Counted from the first letter of the stretch, positions 56,461-64,000 are shown. The stretch is DNA of 64,000 bases from Ignisphaera sp. (GCA_038735125.1 JAVYNU010000008.1:32272-96271), one strand, 5' to 3'. The notes: generated from the letters alone by a model not told the origin. Translations and numbers: made by a program.

Positions 56461-57525
56461 GTGACTAAAATGGGCAAAGATATAGAAATAGAGAAAAACC
56501 CGTATCTTATAGAAAAGCTAAAGACGTTTGAAATCAGGAGTAGAAGTGTCAAGGAGCTGCTAAGAGATATGGCAAATACAGCATATCAGGGTAGGGCGCT
56601 GGGAGAGGTATACGAAATAATAGTTGATATGATTAGAGACCCAGACAACACTATATTTCTAGGACTAGCTGGTTCCATGAGCACAGCTGGGATGTGGAAG
56701 ATAATCAAGTGGTTTGTTGAGAAAAGATATGTTGATGTTGTTGTCTCTACAGGTGCAAATATATCTGAGGATATCTACGAGGCTATGGGGTTTAGCTACT
56801 ACAAAGGTTCTCCCAATGTTGATGATGCAGACCTCCTAAGGTATAAAATAGATAGGTTCTACGATGTCTTTGCAAGTGAGATTGACTATAGAAAGATGGA
56901 GAACCTCATAAAAGAGTTCATATACACCCTGCCAAAGGGATCTCAATACTCAACAGCAGAGTTTCTATATCTATTCGGCAAATACCTAAATGAGAGAGGG
57001 ATAGACTGTATAGTATCAGCTGCATATAGAGCTGGTGTCCCAGTTTTCTCACCAGCTCTAGTTGATAGTGGCTATGGGGTTGCAGCTATTTTGGCCGTAA
57101 GGGAGAGAGGACACAATATAGTTCTTGACATGGTGAAAGATTTCAATCAGATTGTTGAGATTGGTAGAAGAGCCAAGAAGATGTCTGCTATATACATAGG
57201 TGGTGGAGTTCCAAAGGATTACGTAAATCTGGTGACTGTTATGCAAACACTTCTAGATTATATGGAGAAGGGTGAGGAAACATATAAGTCATTAGAATAT
57301 GTGGTTCAAATAACTATGGATGCCCCTCAGTGGGGTGGGCTTTCAGGAGCCACTCTAGAAGAGGCTGTTAGCTGGGGAAAGGTGTCGCCTAAAGCCAAGA
57401 AGAGGGTTGTATATGTCGATGCCACAATAGCTCTTCCACTAATAGCTCAGGCCTTGTACGAGGAGAACATAGAGAGGAAAAACGCTCCAAATCTTGAATG
57501 GCTTTTCAAGAGCATCAGCATTTAA
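56461..57525 (+). CDS. dys: Deoxyhypusine synthase
   Basis: 354 residues with FLGLAGSMSTAGMWKIIKWFVEK, VVSTGANISEDIYEAMG, the NAD-binding middle, and PQWGGLSGATLEEAVSWGKVSPKAK, whose lysine (SWGK) forms the butylamine-enzyme intermediate. It transfers the aminobutyl group of spermidine to aIF5A, a strictly archaeal/eukaryotic modification. The start is GTG 56461; ATG 56470 (GKDIEIEKNPY) is an option. Confidence 0.95.
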   Translation: MTKMGKDIEIEKNPYLIEKLKTFEIRSRSVKELLRDMANTAYQGRALGEVYEIIVDMIRDPDNTIFLGLAGSMSTAGMWKIIKWFVEKRYVDVVVSTGANISEDIYEAMGFSYYKGSPNVDDADLLRYKIDRFYDVFASEIDYRKMENLIKEFIYTLPKGSQYSTAEFLYLFGKYLNERGIDCIVSAAYRAGVPVFSPALVDSGYGVAAILAVRERGHNIVLDMVKDFNQIVEIGRRAKKMSAIYIGGGVPKDYVNLVTVMQTLLDYMEKGEETYKSLEYVVQITMDAPQWGGLSGATLEEAVSWGKVSPKAKKRVVYVDATIALPLIAQALYEENIERKNAPNLEWLFKSISI

Positions 57526-57582
57526 TAAACTTATATCTTAGTGTTCAAATAAAAACATTTTTGAAACCGGTGCAGTTTTTCG

Positions 57583-58299
57583 ATGTCAGAAAAAAGTGAG
57601 AAAAGCTTAGGTTACGCAGAGAAGCTGACAATAGTAAAGATTCTTAGGGCTCTGAACAAATTTTACAGTTTAAGGGATCTTGAACAGATATTCGATGTCC
57701 CATTTCAGAGTCTGTGGAAATATGTAAATCTGATAGGATTGCCTAGCGAAGAGGTTGTTGAAGACATACATGCCAAGCTAGTGCGTCTTAAAATAGTTGA
57801 TGAGATTCTGCTGAGCGAAGCAAAGAAGCTTAAAGCAAACCCTTACATACTTGCTATAAACACTGGTTTCTTAGAACTCTATGTACTGAAAATAGCGGAG
57901 ACTTTGAAGAATAGCGATATAGATATTGTGGTTTCGTTATCACAAGAAGCCTCGAACCTTGCAACACTATTAAGCATTGAAATTGGCACTGATCTATGTA
58001 CGCCACTACCCAACGAGAATTTGAACCCTGAGTTTGTAAAGGTGATCACCTATTATTCCGATATACATAAAAAAATGGAGATGCTGATATACCCAAAACA
58101 CTGTGTGAAGGAAGATAAAAATGTGTTCCTATCAGACTTAATTCTCACAGATTTAGACAAATTCGAAGCTATTAATGCATTTGTTAAATCGCGAAATAGC
58201 AGAGTTCTAGGCATAGCCACTGTCTATATATCGAAGTATATTCTTGGCAAAATATCTTCACATGACATAAAAATTGTTTATCATATAGATGTTCTATAA
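57583..58299 (+). CDS. HTH-phosphoribosyltransferase-type regulator (GfcR/PurR-like)
   Basis: 238 residues. The N-terminal 60 form an HTH (YSLRDLEQIFDVPFQSLWKYVNLIGLPSEE); the rest resembles a PRTase fold (DIDIVVSLSQEASNLATLLSIEIGTDL, then NVFLSDLILTDLDKFEAINAFV where PRTases carry the PRPP loop). The acidic PRPP motif is degraded, so ligand sensing rather than catalysis is likely. Such fusions regulate sugar or purine genes in archaea. Confidence 0.7.
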   Translation: MSEKSEKSLGYAEKLTIVKILRALNKFYSLRDLEQIFDVPFQSLWKYVNLIGLPSEEVVEDIHAKLVRLKIVDEILLSEAKKLKANPYILAINTGFLELYVLKIAETLKNSDIDIVVSLSQEASNLATLLSIEIGTDLCTPLPNENLNPEFVKVITYYSDIHKKMEMLIYPKHCVKEDKNVFLSDLILTDLDKFEAINAFVKSRNSRVLGIATVYISKYILGKISSHDIKIVYHIDVL

Positions 58300-58412
58300 G
58301 ACTCAACTACGCAGAAGCTACTTTATTAGATAAGGTGAGTGTATTAACAGTCTATGCTACAAAAATTTAAGTTTCTAACACATATACGAAATAGTTAACT
58401 AGGTGATATCAC

Positions 58413-58484
58413 ATGTCGAAGAAGCCTGAGAAGAAAGAAGAGAAGAAAGCTGAAAAGAAAGAAGCAAAGAAAGGTAAGAAGTAG
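58413..58484 (+). CDS. 23-residue lysine/glutamate-rich microprotein
   Basis: The frame consists almost only of K, E, A and G (13 lysines, 6 glutamates in 23 residues). AGGTGAT lies five bases before its ATG, the best ribosome site in the neighbourhood, and an AT box (AAATTTAAG, about 58363) lies 50 bases upstream. Too short for homology, but the signals suggest translation. It may be a charged accessory peptide; no function proposed. Confidence 0.5.
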   Translation: MSKKPEKKEEKKAEKKEAKKGKK

Positions 58485-58551
58485 CTACATGCTCTGAAAA
58501 TCACATTCAAATTCTTTTTCTTTTTTATTTGAAGGCAACTCTTTAATGATT

Positions 58552-58944
58552 CTATTCCTGAAGCTCGATAAGCGGATCGCCAACATTTATGAAAGATCCT
58601 TTTGAAGCAAAAATCCTTCTGACAACACCTTTCTTAGGTGAAACAATTTCTATTTCCATCTTCATAGACTCTAATACTGCTATAACATCGCCTTCCTTAA
58701 TATAGTCTCCCTCTTTAACAAATATGTCTACAACTTTTCCAGGAATTTCCGCTGCTACAAGAAATCCGGCCAGCCCTTGAATTGTTTTAGGAGGTGTACT
58801 AGATACTGTATAGTTTTTTCTCGCTATCTCCACTATGTATTCCCTATCATTGATTCGAATCCTATAAACATTTTCTTTCTCTATCGAGACTTGGACCTCT
58901 ATCTCCTTATTCCCATTTCTCACTATTATCTTCTGCCATTGCAT
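58552..58944 (-). CDS. Biotin carboxyl carrier protein
   Basis: 130 residues. A short N-terminal strand domain is followed by a biotinyl domain GKVVDIFVKEGDYIKEGDVIAVLESMKMEIEIVSPKKGVVR with the ESMKME biotinylation lysine. It is the likely target of BirA at 1.5 kb and shuttles CO2 for the carboxyltransferase at 53 kb. The Ala/Pro-rich linker usual in bacterial carriers is only a short SSTPPKTIQGLAG. Confidence 0.93.
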   Translation of the reverse strand: MQWQKIIVRNGNKEIEVQVSIEKENVYRIRINDREYIVEIARKNYTVSSTPPKTIQGLAGFLVAAEIPGKVVDIFVKEGDYIKEGDVIAVLESMKMEIEIVSPKKGVVRRIFASKGSFINVGDPLIELQE

Positions 58945-59116
58945 AACTTATCAATCCTTATTTAGGTGTTGACGCGATAAATAAGAGTTATGCTGTCTTG
59001 GTTCACAGCATCTATAATTTTTAAGCAGGTATCTTGAGAAATATTTTAAGACTTGTTGTATATGTCAGCGATTTTATATAATGATGTTTTAATAATGCTA
59101 GAAATGTTAGGGTTGT

Positions 59117-60685
59117 ATGGTGAGAAATGTGCTAGACATTGCAATATTGCCGGATTCTCCAATATATATTTATGGTGATTCAGCAAAAGTTGATGTGTTT
59201 TTGTACAGCGACGCCACTTGCACAGAATTCGATGTAGTCTTTGAGGCAACAGCGATTTTTTCAAGAGGTGAGAAAAGAATCTATTATGAGTCGAGAGTTG
59301 TGAAGGGGAACACCGAGCTCTCTATACAATTTGTTTTCGAAATTCCAGCCATGGACTCGCCAGAAGCGGTTCTAAGGCTATCGGCAAAGGCTAGAGGATG
59401 TAGTGAAGAGTCTTTCGAGAGGGTGGAGCTTCCTGTATATGGAGCTGCTAAAAACCTTGTGAACTTGATTATTGTTTGGCATAATCACCAGCCACCAAAT
59501 TACCTACCCAACAAAACGTATTTTGCAGACTATCCATTTAAATGGGTTTGGTACAACCTATTCGAGCCTTATGCTATTGGAGGACCTTACTACGTTCATG
59601 CAAAAGTCTATGAAATGTTTCCAAAGGTTAAAACAACGGTTCACCTTTCGCCAAGTCTCTTGATCCAGTGGAGAGAGGCTATTGAAAAAGGATATGTTTT
59701 GGAGAGTGGTGAGAAGGTCTTGCCAGGCGACAAAAGAATTGATATGGTAAAAGAGGCTCTGGAAATGTATAAGAGGTTTGCAAATCAAGGTGCCATAGAG
59801 GTTCTAACATCTGTCTATGCCCATACAATACTTGGCTACATTATACATAGATTTGATATGGAGGAGGTTGTTAGAGACGAGCTTAGGCTAGGAATAGAGA
59901 TAACAAAAGAGGTTATGAATATTGAGCCACACGGTGTTTGGACACCTGAAATGGCTTGGCACAACAGGCTTGGCACAATCTATGCCGATCTAGGAATAGA
60001 TTACACTATTCTGTGTGGGAAGAGCCACTTCCCCAAGGCAATCGGCGATAAAACAACTATATATGAACCATACGAATTTGTTAGTGGAGATGGTAAAAGA
60101 ATTAGAATCTTATTTAGGGATCAGCCAATTAGTGATTTGATAGGTTTTAGAAACAACTTTGCTAATAGAGTTGAAGCTCTAAAAGCAGCTCTCGACACCA
60201 TATTAAATGTTGTTAGTAGAAGAGGTTTTGTAACAATTGCTTTAGATGGAGAAAACTGGATGATATTCTCAAAGTATCCCAAGAATACATATCCATTCTT
60301 CATAAACTTCTATAAATATGTTAACATACTACAGGAAAAAGGATTTTTAAGGAGTATGACAGGCCACGAAGCTGTGAAAACTTGTGGAGAGAATTGCAAG
60401 AAAATTGTTTATATACCAACAAATTCGTGGGTAAATGGTTTTCATAAATGGGATGGAGAGCTGAATGAACAGAAATATATGTGGTTCGAGGTTGAGAAGG
60501 CATATCACAAACTTAGACTCTATAAATATATAGCTGGAGATTCCCAAGATGTTAAAGCAGCTTATTGGGCTTTGTATCACGCTATAGATAGTGATTATTG
60601 GTGGACGGAGTTCTGGAATCCAAGAATGATAAAGACTTGGCTCACAGAACTTCATAGAATACTTGACAATGTTAAGTTTTCATAG
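59117..60685 (+). CDS. GH57 glycosidase with N-terminal beta domain (amylopullulanase-like)
   Basis: 522 residues. Residues 1-115 form a beta-sandwich-like domain. GH57 motifs follow: LIIVWHNHQPPNYL, VHLSPSLLIQWREA, HGVWTPEMAWHN with the nucleophile Glu, and VTIALDGENWMIF with the acid Asp; the tail has AYHKLRLYKYIAGDSQDVKAAYWALYHAIDSDYWWTEFW. The WTPEMAW and DGENW forms are those of amylopullulanase/alpha-amylase members. No signal peptide is seen, so it is probably intracellular. It lies next to the sugar nucleotidylyltransferase (convergent). Confidence 0.92.
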   Translation: MVRNVLDIAILPDSPIYIYGDSAKVDVFLYSDATCTEFDVVFEATAIFSRGEKRIYYESRVVKGNTELSIQFVFEIPAMDSPEAVLRLSAKARGCSEESFERVELPVYGAAKNLVNLIIVWHNHQPPNYLPNKTYFADYPFKWVWYNLFEPYAIGGPYYVHAKVYEMFPKVKTTVHLSPSLLIQWREAIEKGYVLESGEKVLPGDKRIDMVKEALEMYKRFANQGAIEVLTSVYAHTILGYIIHRFDMEEVVRDELRLGIEITKEVMNIEPHGVWTPEMAWHNRLGTIYADLGIDYTILCGKSHFPKAIGDKTTIYEPYEFVSGDGKRIRILFRDQPISDLIGFRNNFANRVEALKAALDTILNVVSRRGFVTIALDGENWMIFSKYPKNTYPFFINFYKYVNILQEKGFLRSMTGHEAVKTCGENCKKIVYIPTNSWVNGFHKWDGELNEQKYMWFEVEKAYHKLRLYKYIAGDSQDVKAAYWALYHAIDSDYWWTEFWNPRMIKTWLTELHRILDNVKFS

Positions 60686-60688
60686 CCA

Positions 60689-61921
60689 TTATCTAATCGT
60701 CATATTTTCGATGTATACACCACCTGGAACTTCTTTATGAGGCCATACCTTCACATTTCTAAGTGTCGATCCCTCACCTATAACAACGTCATCTCCTATT
60801 ACAGAGTTCTCTATCTTTACGTTCTTTCCTATTTTAACATGTCTACCAATAATACTATGTGTAATAGTCGCCCCAGAATCTATCCTGCACCTATCCATTA
60901 CAACACTATAGTTTATTGTAACATTATTATTGATAATAGCGTAATTGTCTATAACACTATTTGCTAGTGAAACACCTTTTCCTATCTTAACATGGCGACC
61001 AATTAAGTTTTCTCCATCCACTTTTATCTCCCCCATTGATATACTTTTGAGTATCTCTTTGTGTAGCTCTTGAGATTCCCTGCTTTTCCCCTGCACCTTA
61101 ACACCTTGTATCAATGTCTTTGCCTCTAATTCTTCTGGAGATAGATGTCTAAGCATATAGAAAACCGCTGCTAGATATCTCTCGGGAGTTCCTATATCGA
61201 ACCAATACCCTGTTAGCTCGTATGCGTATACAGGTAGTCCACTCTCTATTGCAAGTGGTATTATATGCTGTCCAAAGTCCATCATACCTCTTTCTCTATA
61301 CTCTGTAACCTTTGGTGATGATATAAATTCTCTGAAGTCCTTTGATAATATATATACACCTGTATTTACATATCTACTTGGAGCTTCTTCAGCCGATCTC
61401 GGTTTCTCAACAAATCTTCTCAACCTCCAATCTTTATTGATATCAGCAACTCCAAAATGTCTGATATCCCTGTCTTCCTCAAGAAGCTTAACAGCTATGG
61501 TCATAAAAGCCTCTTTGCTTTTATGCATAGAATAGAAGCTTTTCACATCTATATCGAATAGCAGATCCCCTTGAGCAACAAGAACATCCTCTCTAATATC
61601 GTAGTACTCCATGATAATTCTAACACTATCAGCATTACCAACACTATCTTCATTAGGCTGATACCTGATCCTAACATCGGGAAAACCATATTTAAGCCTA
61701 ACCTTCAAACCCTCTCCAAAATAATCATAAACCTCCTTATAGTTGAAATACCCACTCACACCCATGTAGAACTCCGTAATACCCTGACTAGCAAGCTTAA
61801 CAATAACAAACTCTATCAAAGGCCTGTTAAGAAACCTAACAACAGCTTTCGAAGTCTCGACGGTTAACGGATACAACCTGGTGCCCAAACCACCAAGAGG
61901 AAAAATAGCCTTTCTAAGCAT
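60689..61921 (-). CDS. Sugar-1-phosphate nucleotidylyltransferase with left-handed beta-helix tail
   Basis: 410 residues from ATG 61921, behind GGTGG. The N-terminal 240 residues are a NTP-transferase domain (FPLGGLGTRLYPLTVETSKAVV, VLVAQGDLLFDID, EKPRSAEEAPSRYVNTGVYILS). The C-terminal 140 contain hexapeptide repeats (IGRHVKIGKGVSLANSVIDNYAII...). It makes an ADP-, UDP- or GDP-sugar; the family includes glucose-1-P and mannose-1-P enzymes and cannot be resolved here. With the GH57 genes, glycogen or glycan precursor synthesis is plausible. The longer frame from 61990 has no ribosome site. Confidence 0.92.
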   Translation of the reverse strand: MLRKAIFPLGGLGTRLYPLTVETSKAVVRFLNRPLIEFVIVKLASQGITEFYMGVSGYFNYKEVYDYFGEGLKVRLKYGFPDVRIRYQPNEDSVGNADSVRIIMEYYDIREDVLVAQGDLLFDIDVKSFYSMHKSKEAFMTIAVKLLEEDRDIRHFGVADINKDWRLRRFVEKPRSAEEAPSRYVNTGVYILSKDFREFISSPKVTEYRERGMMDFGQHIIPLAIESGLPVYAYELTGYWFDIGTPERYLAAVFYMLRHLSPEELEAKTLIQGVKVQGKSRESQELHKEILKSISMGEIKVDGENLIGRHVKIGKGVSLANSVIDNYAIINNNVTINYSVVMDRCRIDSGATITHSIIGRHVKIGKNVKIENSVIGDDVVIGEGSTLRNVKVWPHKEVPGGVYIENMTIR

Positions 61922-62037
61922 ATACCCACCAAATATAATATATTCTAACACAAAGTAATAAAGATTTGTATCAAAACCCGTAAGACACAATCAATGCAAA
62001 TTAAAACTTGTCATAACACCAAACAACACTACTCTAA

Positions 62038-62095
62038 AAAATCAGACTCGGGTTCTCACATCACAAATCCGACGCGGACCTCTCATCATCGAAGT
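62038..62095 (-). ncRNA. C/D-box sRNA (2'-O-methylation guide)
   Basis: Read on the minus strand: C box ATGATGA (62083-62089), guide GAGGTCCGCGT, D' CGGA (variant of CTGA), spacer, C' GTGATGT, guide GAGAACCCGAGT, D box CTGA (62042-62045). Guide lengths of 11 and 12 and the box order are canonical for archaeal dual-guide sRNAs. Located 45-100 bases upstream of the nucleotidylyltransferase on the same strand. Targets not identified. Confidence 0.75.
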
Positions 62096-62169
62096 GATAT
62101 ATACATGCAACAAAAAGTAAAAAAGTTTGCATAAAACAAAGACCAAAAGATTAAAAGTCAAGAGGAAAA

Positions 62170-62430
62170 TAATGATTGGTTAGATAATGGTGGTTGCCAC
62201 AAGCAGAAACTACAGACTAGGTGTTAGGGGTCAAGGTTTCATAGCGGTTCATGTTAGTTGATTTCGTCGCTCACCCTCATACCCCCTGTCTTCTCTCCAT
62301 GCCGCCTACGGGAGCCTACCTCCCCTCGGAGACGTGGAGAGCTTCCTCGGGCAGTTTCCTCCCCCCTCGCACTGCTCATCGAGCTCGCGGTGCCACCTTC
62401 AATACCTACTTACAATAGAAATACTTATAG
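62170..62430 (-). ncRNA. Second GC-rich structured-RNA candidate
   Basis: The core 62270-62400 is strikingly GC-rich in an AT-rich gap. Minus-strand reading shows GCTCTCCA pairing with TGGAGAG around an inner GGGAG/CTCCC hairpin, and the motifs GGAGGAAACTGCCC and GAGGAAGC. A TATA-like ACTATAAGTA (about 62424-62433, minus) lies 25-30 bases before the GC-rich core. The GAAGC-stem layout recalls IS605-type omega RNAs, but no intact tnpB adjoins it in register. RNase P and SRP signatures were not found. Confidence 0.45.
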
Positions 62431-62668
62431 TTTTTTGAGAAACGAGAGCTAGGCAAAATTGGTATCAACCCCTATAAACCTATATGAAAACTGAAGCAAC
62501 AGAGAGGGGTTCGGGTCTGTTCGTTATTTTTGATTACCTCTAAATACTTCTGATTTCTTTGCTTCATTCTCTCATCTCTTTTCCCCTGCTCTGTCTGGTT
62601 TCATCCTTCACTGCAGGGGCTCTTTGGGGAGACCCAGGCTCCCCCGCATACGCTTTCAACGTTCTCAG
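62431..62668. other. Gap between RNA candidate and tnpB remnant, with element 3' hairpins
   Basis: Holds the hairpins equivalent to the first element's omega RNA: GGGGAG/CTCCCC (62626-62644) and CCCCTGC/GCAGGGG (62583-62619), with the loop core GGTTTCAT-C-CTTCA. The inverted-repeat arm TTTTGATTACCTCTAA (62528-62543) marks the likely left end of the element. No gene seen. Confidence 0.55.
62528..62543. repeat. Left arm of 16-base inverted repeat
   Basis: TTTTGATTACCTCTAA; matches the reverse complement of 63981-63996 at 15 of 16 positions. Confidence 0.6.
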
Positions 62669-63764
62669 CTATATATTCATGGCTCCGACGAAGTCTCTGT
62701 CTCTCTTGAATCCGCACCTTCTGCATATGGCTAGTCTATGTACATAGATTAGCCTAGAGCTGCGCCTCGGGCAAGTTGATGAAGTGTTCCTAGGGTCTAC
62801 AACAATTATTGGAACATTATGCTCAATCGCCTTGGCTATAATTGTGAATTGGAGCTTTCTGTAGGCAATAGTGTCAGCCTCCATCTAACGCTATTACTTC
62901 TACCACTGATAGAGTCTCTCAGGTGTTCAAGGTCTTCTAAGGCAACAGCGTGCTTTTGCTTATGTGCCTTAACAATTATCTCTTTTGCAAGTTTCCAGCA
63001 ATAATCGTTGATGATGCTCCTAGCTCTTCTGTAAAGAGCTATAATCCTGTTTAAAATCCTCTCATTGTACCTCCACCTCTTGGAATACTTCTTTTGAATC
63101 TCCTCAGCCCTAGCCCTCTTACTCAATGCCTCAACAAACCTTGTCTTGCACCTCCTAGTCTCAGAGCCATCAAAAACTGCAACAGTTCTCAAATTTAAAT
63201 CAACTGCTGTGAGACCCCTCGGATTATATGGCTTGTAGCCAACCTCGAAGACTATGCTGGCAAACAGCTTTTTGTTCTCATATTTCACGTGAACCTCCTT
63301 CCACTTCAAACCTGTGAATCTCTCGATACACCCTCTTCTGTGCTTGAGTCTCAGAGTATACTACTTGTTTCTCAGAATAACCCTGGCTACCCCCTTCTCC
63401 AACTCTACTCTAGCATCTTGGTAGTCTAGCCTTGCTGAAAGCTTTCTAATCCTCGGCTTATCGCCATTGTTGCTTCTAGCCGATTCCACTAAAGCCAATG
63501 CGTAGTTATACATTTCTAGCTACATGTGCTCTAAAGCCATATTCTCTTAGCATTGAGTAGAACATTTGGTGAAGCTGGCTCTTCCTAGGGAGCTTATCTA
63601 AATCCCGTAAGGCGTCTACAACATTCTGCAACGCATACCTATAGATTGTCAAGTCCTGGGTAAATCATTTGCATTTCCATCGGCATCTCTGCCTCTGACT
63701 TGAGGACTCTGTGGTATGTGCCCTCAGGCATCCACCTGTAATTCAAGTGGATAGACGCCTTCAT
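62669..63764 (-). pseudogene. tnpB: Decayed second copy of tnpB
   Basis: Homologous over its whole length to the intact tnpB at 8785-10014. Damage: the start region (63764) is intact as MKASIHL, but the frame is lost near 63655 and again near 63510. A CAG-to-TAG stop occurs at the position of KQYTLRL (near 63362), a shift near 62880 falls between VRWRLTL and the next segment, and the frame ends at TAG 62669 after VGAMNI. The zinc ribbon also lost a cysteine (CPRRS instead of CPRCG). RuvC motif residues LTAVDLN and ALEDLEHL survive. Clearly inactive. Confidence 0.9.
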
Positions 63765-63840
63765 CGGGCTTCACTAGTTTAAGTATTTAGAGTACAAGCT
63801 TATAAAACCTTTATATCCTAGTATTGACGAGGAACATATT

Positions 63841-63984
63841 ATGGTCTCAATATATGTATTTGATGGAAAAGTTGTTAGAACAGCTGGCAAATACCTCATA
63901 TACCCACCAAAAGAATACCAAGAAAAGCTATCAAAACTACACAGAAAGAAGGTCAAGGTGATAGTAATAGAAGAAAGTAATTAG
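63841..63984 (+). CDS. 47-residue transposon-associated protein, second copy
   Basis: 38 of 47 residues match the copy at 10090-10233; replacements are mostly conservative (E/D, I/V, K/R, V/I, D/N). The frame is intact although the neighbouring tnpB is ruined. GAGGA precedes the ATG by eight bases and a TATA-like CTTATAA lies about 40 bases upstream. The motif KYLIYPPKEYQEKLSKLH is identical in both copies. Confidence 0.75.
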   Translation: MVSIYVFDGKVVRTAGKYLIYPPKEYQEKLSKLHRKKVKVIVIEESN

Positions 63985-63996
63985 AGGTAATTAAAA
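63981..63996. repeat. Right arm of 16-base inverted repeat
   Basis: TTAGAGGTAATTAAAA, overlapping the stop codon of the 47-residue ORF. Partner at 62528-62543. Confidence 0.6.
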
Positions 63997-64000
63997 TTCA

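Larger units (their letters stand above)
62528..63996. mobile_element. Second IS605-like element copy, tnpB decayed, small ORF intact
   Basis: Same organisation as the 8.8-10.3 kb element: minus-strand tnpB (pseudogene) and divergent 47-residue ORF, with the 3' hairpins. It is bounded by a 16-base inverted repeat with one mismatch, TTTTGATTACCTCTAA (62528-62543) and TTAGAGGTAATTAAAA (63981-63996), absent from the first copy. Confidence 0.7.

Noticed and set aside
62170..62430. RNase P RNA or SRP RNA
   Set aside because: GGAGGAAACTGCCC is only superficially like the RNase P GAGGAAAGTCC motif; the 3' conserved regions and the SRP S-domain loops are missing, and the locus is too short.

Overview
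The window looks like chromosome of a hyperthermophilic crenarchaeon (class Thermoprotei). The DNA is AT-rich, promoters carry archaeal TATA boxes, Shine-Dalgarno motifs are GGTG/GAGGTG, and two C/D-box guide RNAs are visible. Diagnostic genes include deoxyhypusine synthase, anaerobic NrdD, two GH57 glycosidases, beta-RFAP synthase and a membrane-bound-hydrogenase-type respiratory complex. The gene mix (GH3 and GH57 glycosidases, CUT2 sugar importer, vitamin uptake by ECF transporters) suggests a heterotrophic, saccharolytic anaerobe. An Ignisphaera-like or other Desulfurococcales-like genome is a guess that the sequence alone cannot prove.

Layout. 0-1.2 kb: 3' part of a GltA/NfnL-type flavoprotein. 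1.5-5.1 kb: biotin operon bioY-ecfA-ecfT-birA behind a palindrome-rich promoter. 5.4-7.9 kb: Nudix hydrolase, a coiled-coil nuclease-like protein and a GC-rich, hairpin-dense island. 8.0-10.7 kb: a metal-site-less M24 peptidase homologue split by an IS200/IS605-like element (tnpB plus a divergent 47-residue ORF). 10.8-19.0 kb: twelve-gene Mbh/Mrp-type ion-pumping complex. 19-24.9 kb: methyltransferase, thiI, beta-RFAP synthase, then a QueT-ECF-QueC block for archaeosine precursors. 24.9-30.4 kb: pdxS and a tryptophan-rich small protein among three genes broken by frameshifts (pdxT, a threonine-synthase-like gene with a winged-helix tail, a cation/proton antiporter). 30.7-42.1 kb: GH3 glycosidase, HTH regulator and nrdD, an orphan OppDF pair, and a CUT2 sugar transporter. 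42.1-53.1 kb: a C/D sRNA, TldD/PmbA-like protein, two radical-SAM enzymes, ferredoxin, membrane glycosyltransferase, valS, and an HD/JAMM/hypothetical block. 53.1-61.9 kb: biotin-dependent carboxyltransferase, GH57, dys, HTH-PRTase regulator, a 23-residue lysine-rich ORF, the biotin carrier protein, a second GH57 and a sugar nucleotidylyltransferase. 61.9-64 kb: a C/D sRNA, a second GC-rich RNA-like island, and a decayed second copy of the tnpB element whose 47-residue ORF is intact.

Links between genes. BioY/ECF imports biotin, BirA attaches it, and the biotin carrier protein (58.6 kb) with the carboxyltransferase (53 kb) uses it. The Mbh-type complex probably couples ferredoxin oxidation to ion pumping. 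Its large subunit lacks the full NiFe cysteine set, so it is probably not a hydrogenase. GH3, GH57 and CUT2 genes point to sugar and glucan turnover.

Most promising leads: (1) the two TnpB elements share a covarying 3' RNA structure and a conserved tiny partner protein; (2) a threonine-synthase fold lacking its PLP lysine, fused to a winged helix and encoded in the pdxST operon, with palindromes at the operon promoter; (3) valS has no ATG/GTG/TTG start and appears to begin at AUA; (4) two GC-rich RNA-like islands without an assigned family.
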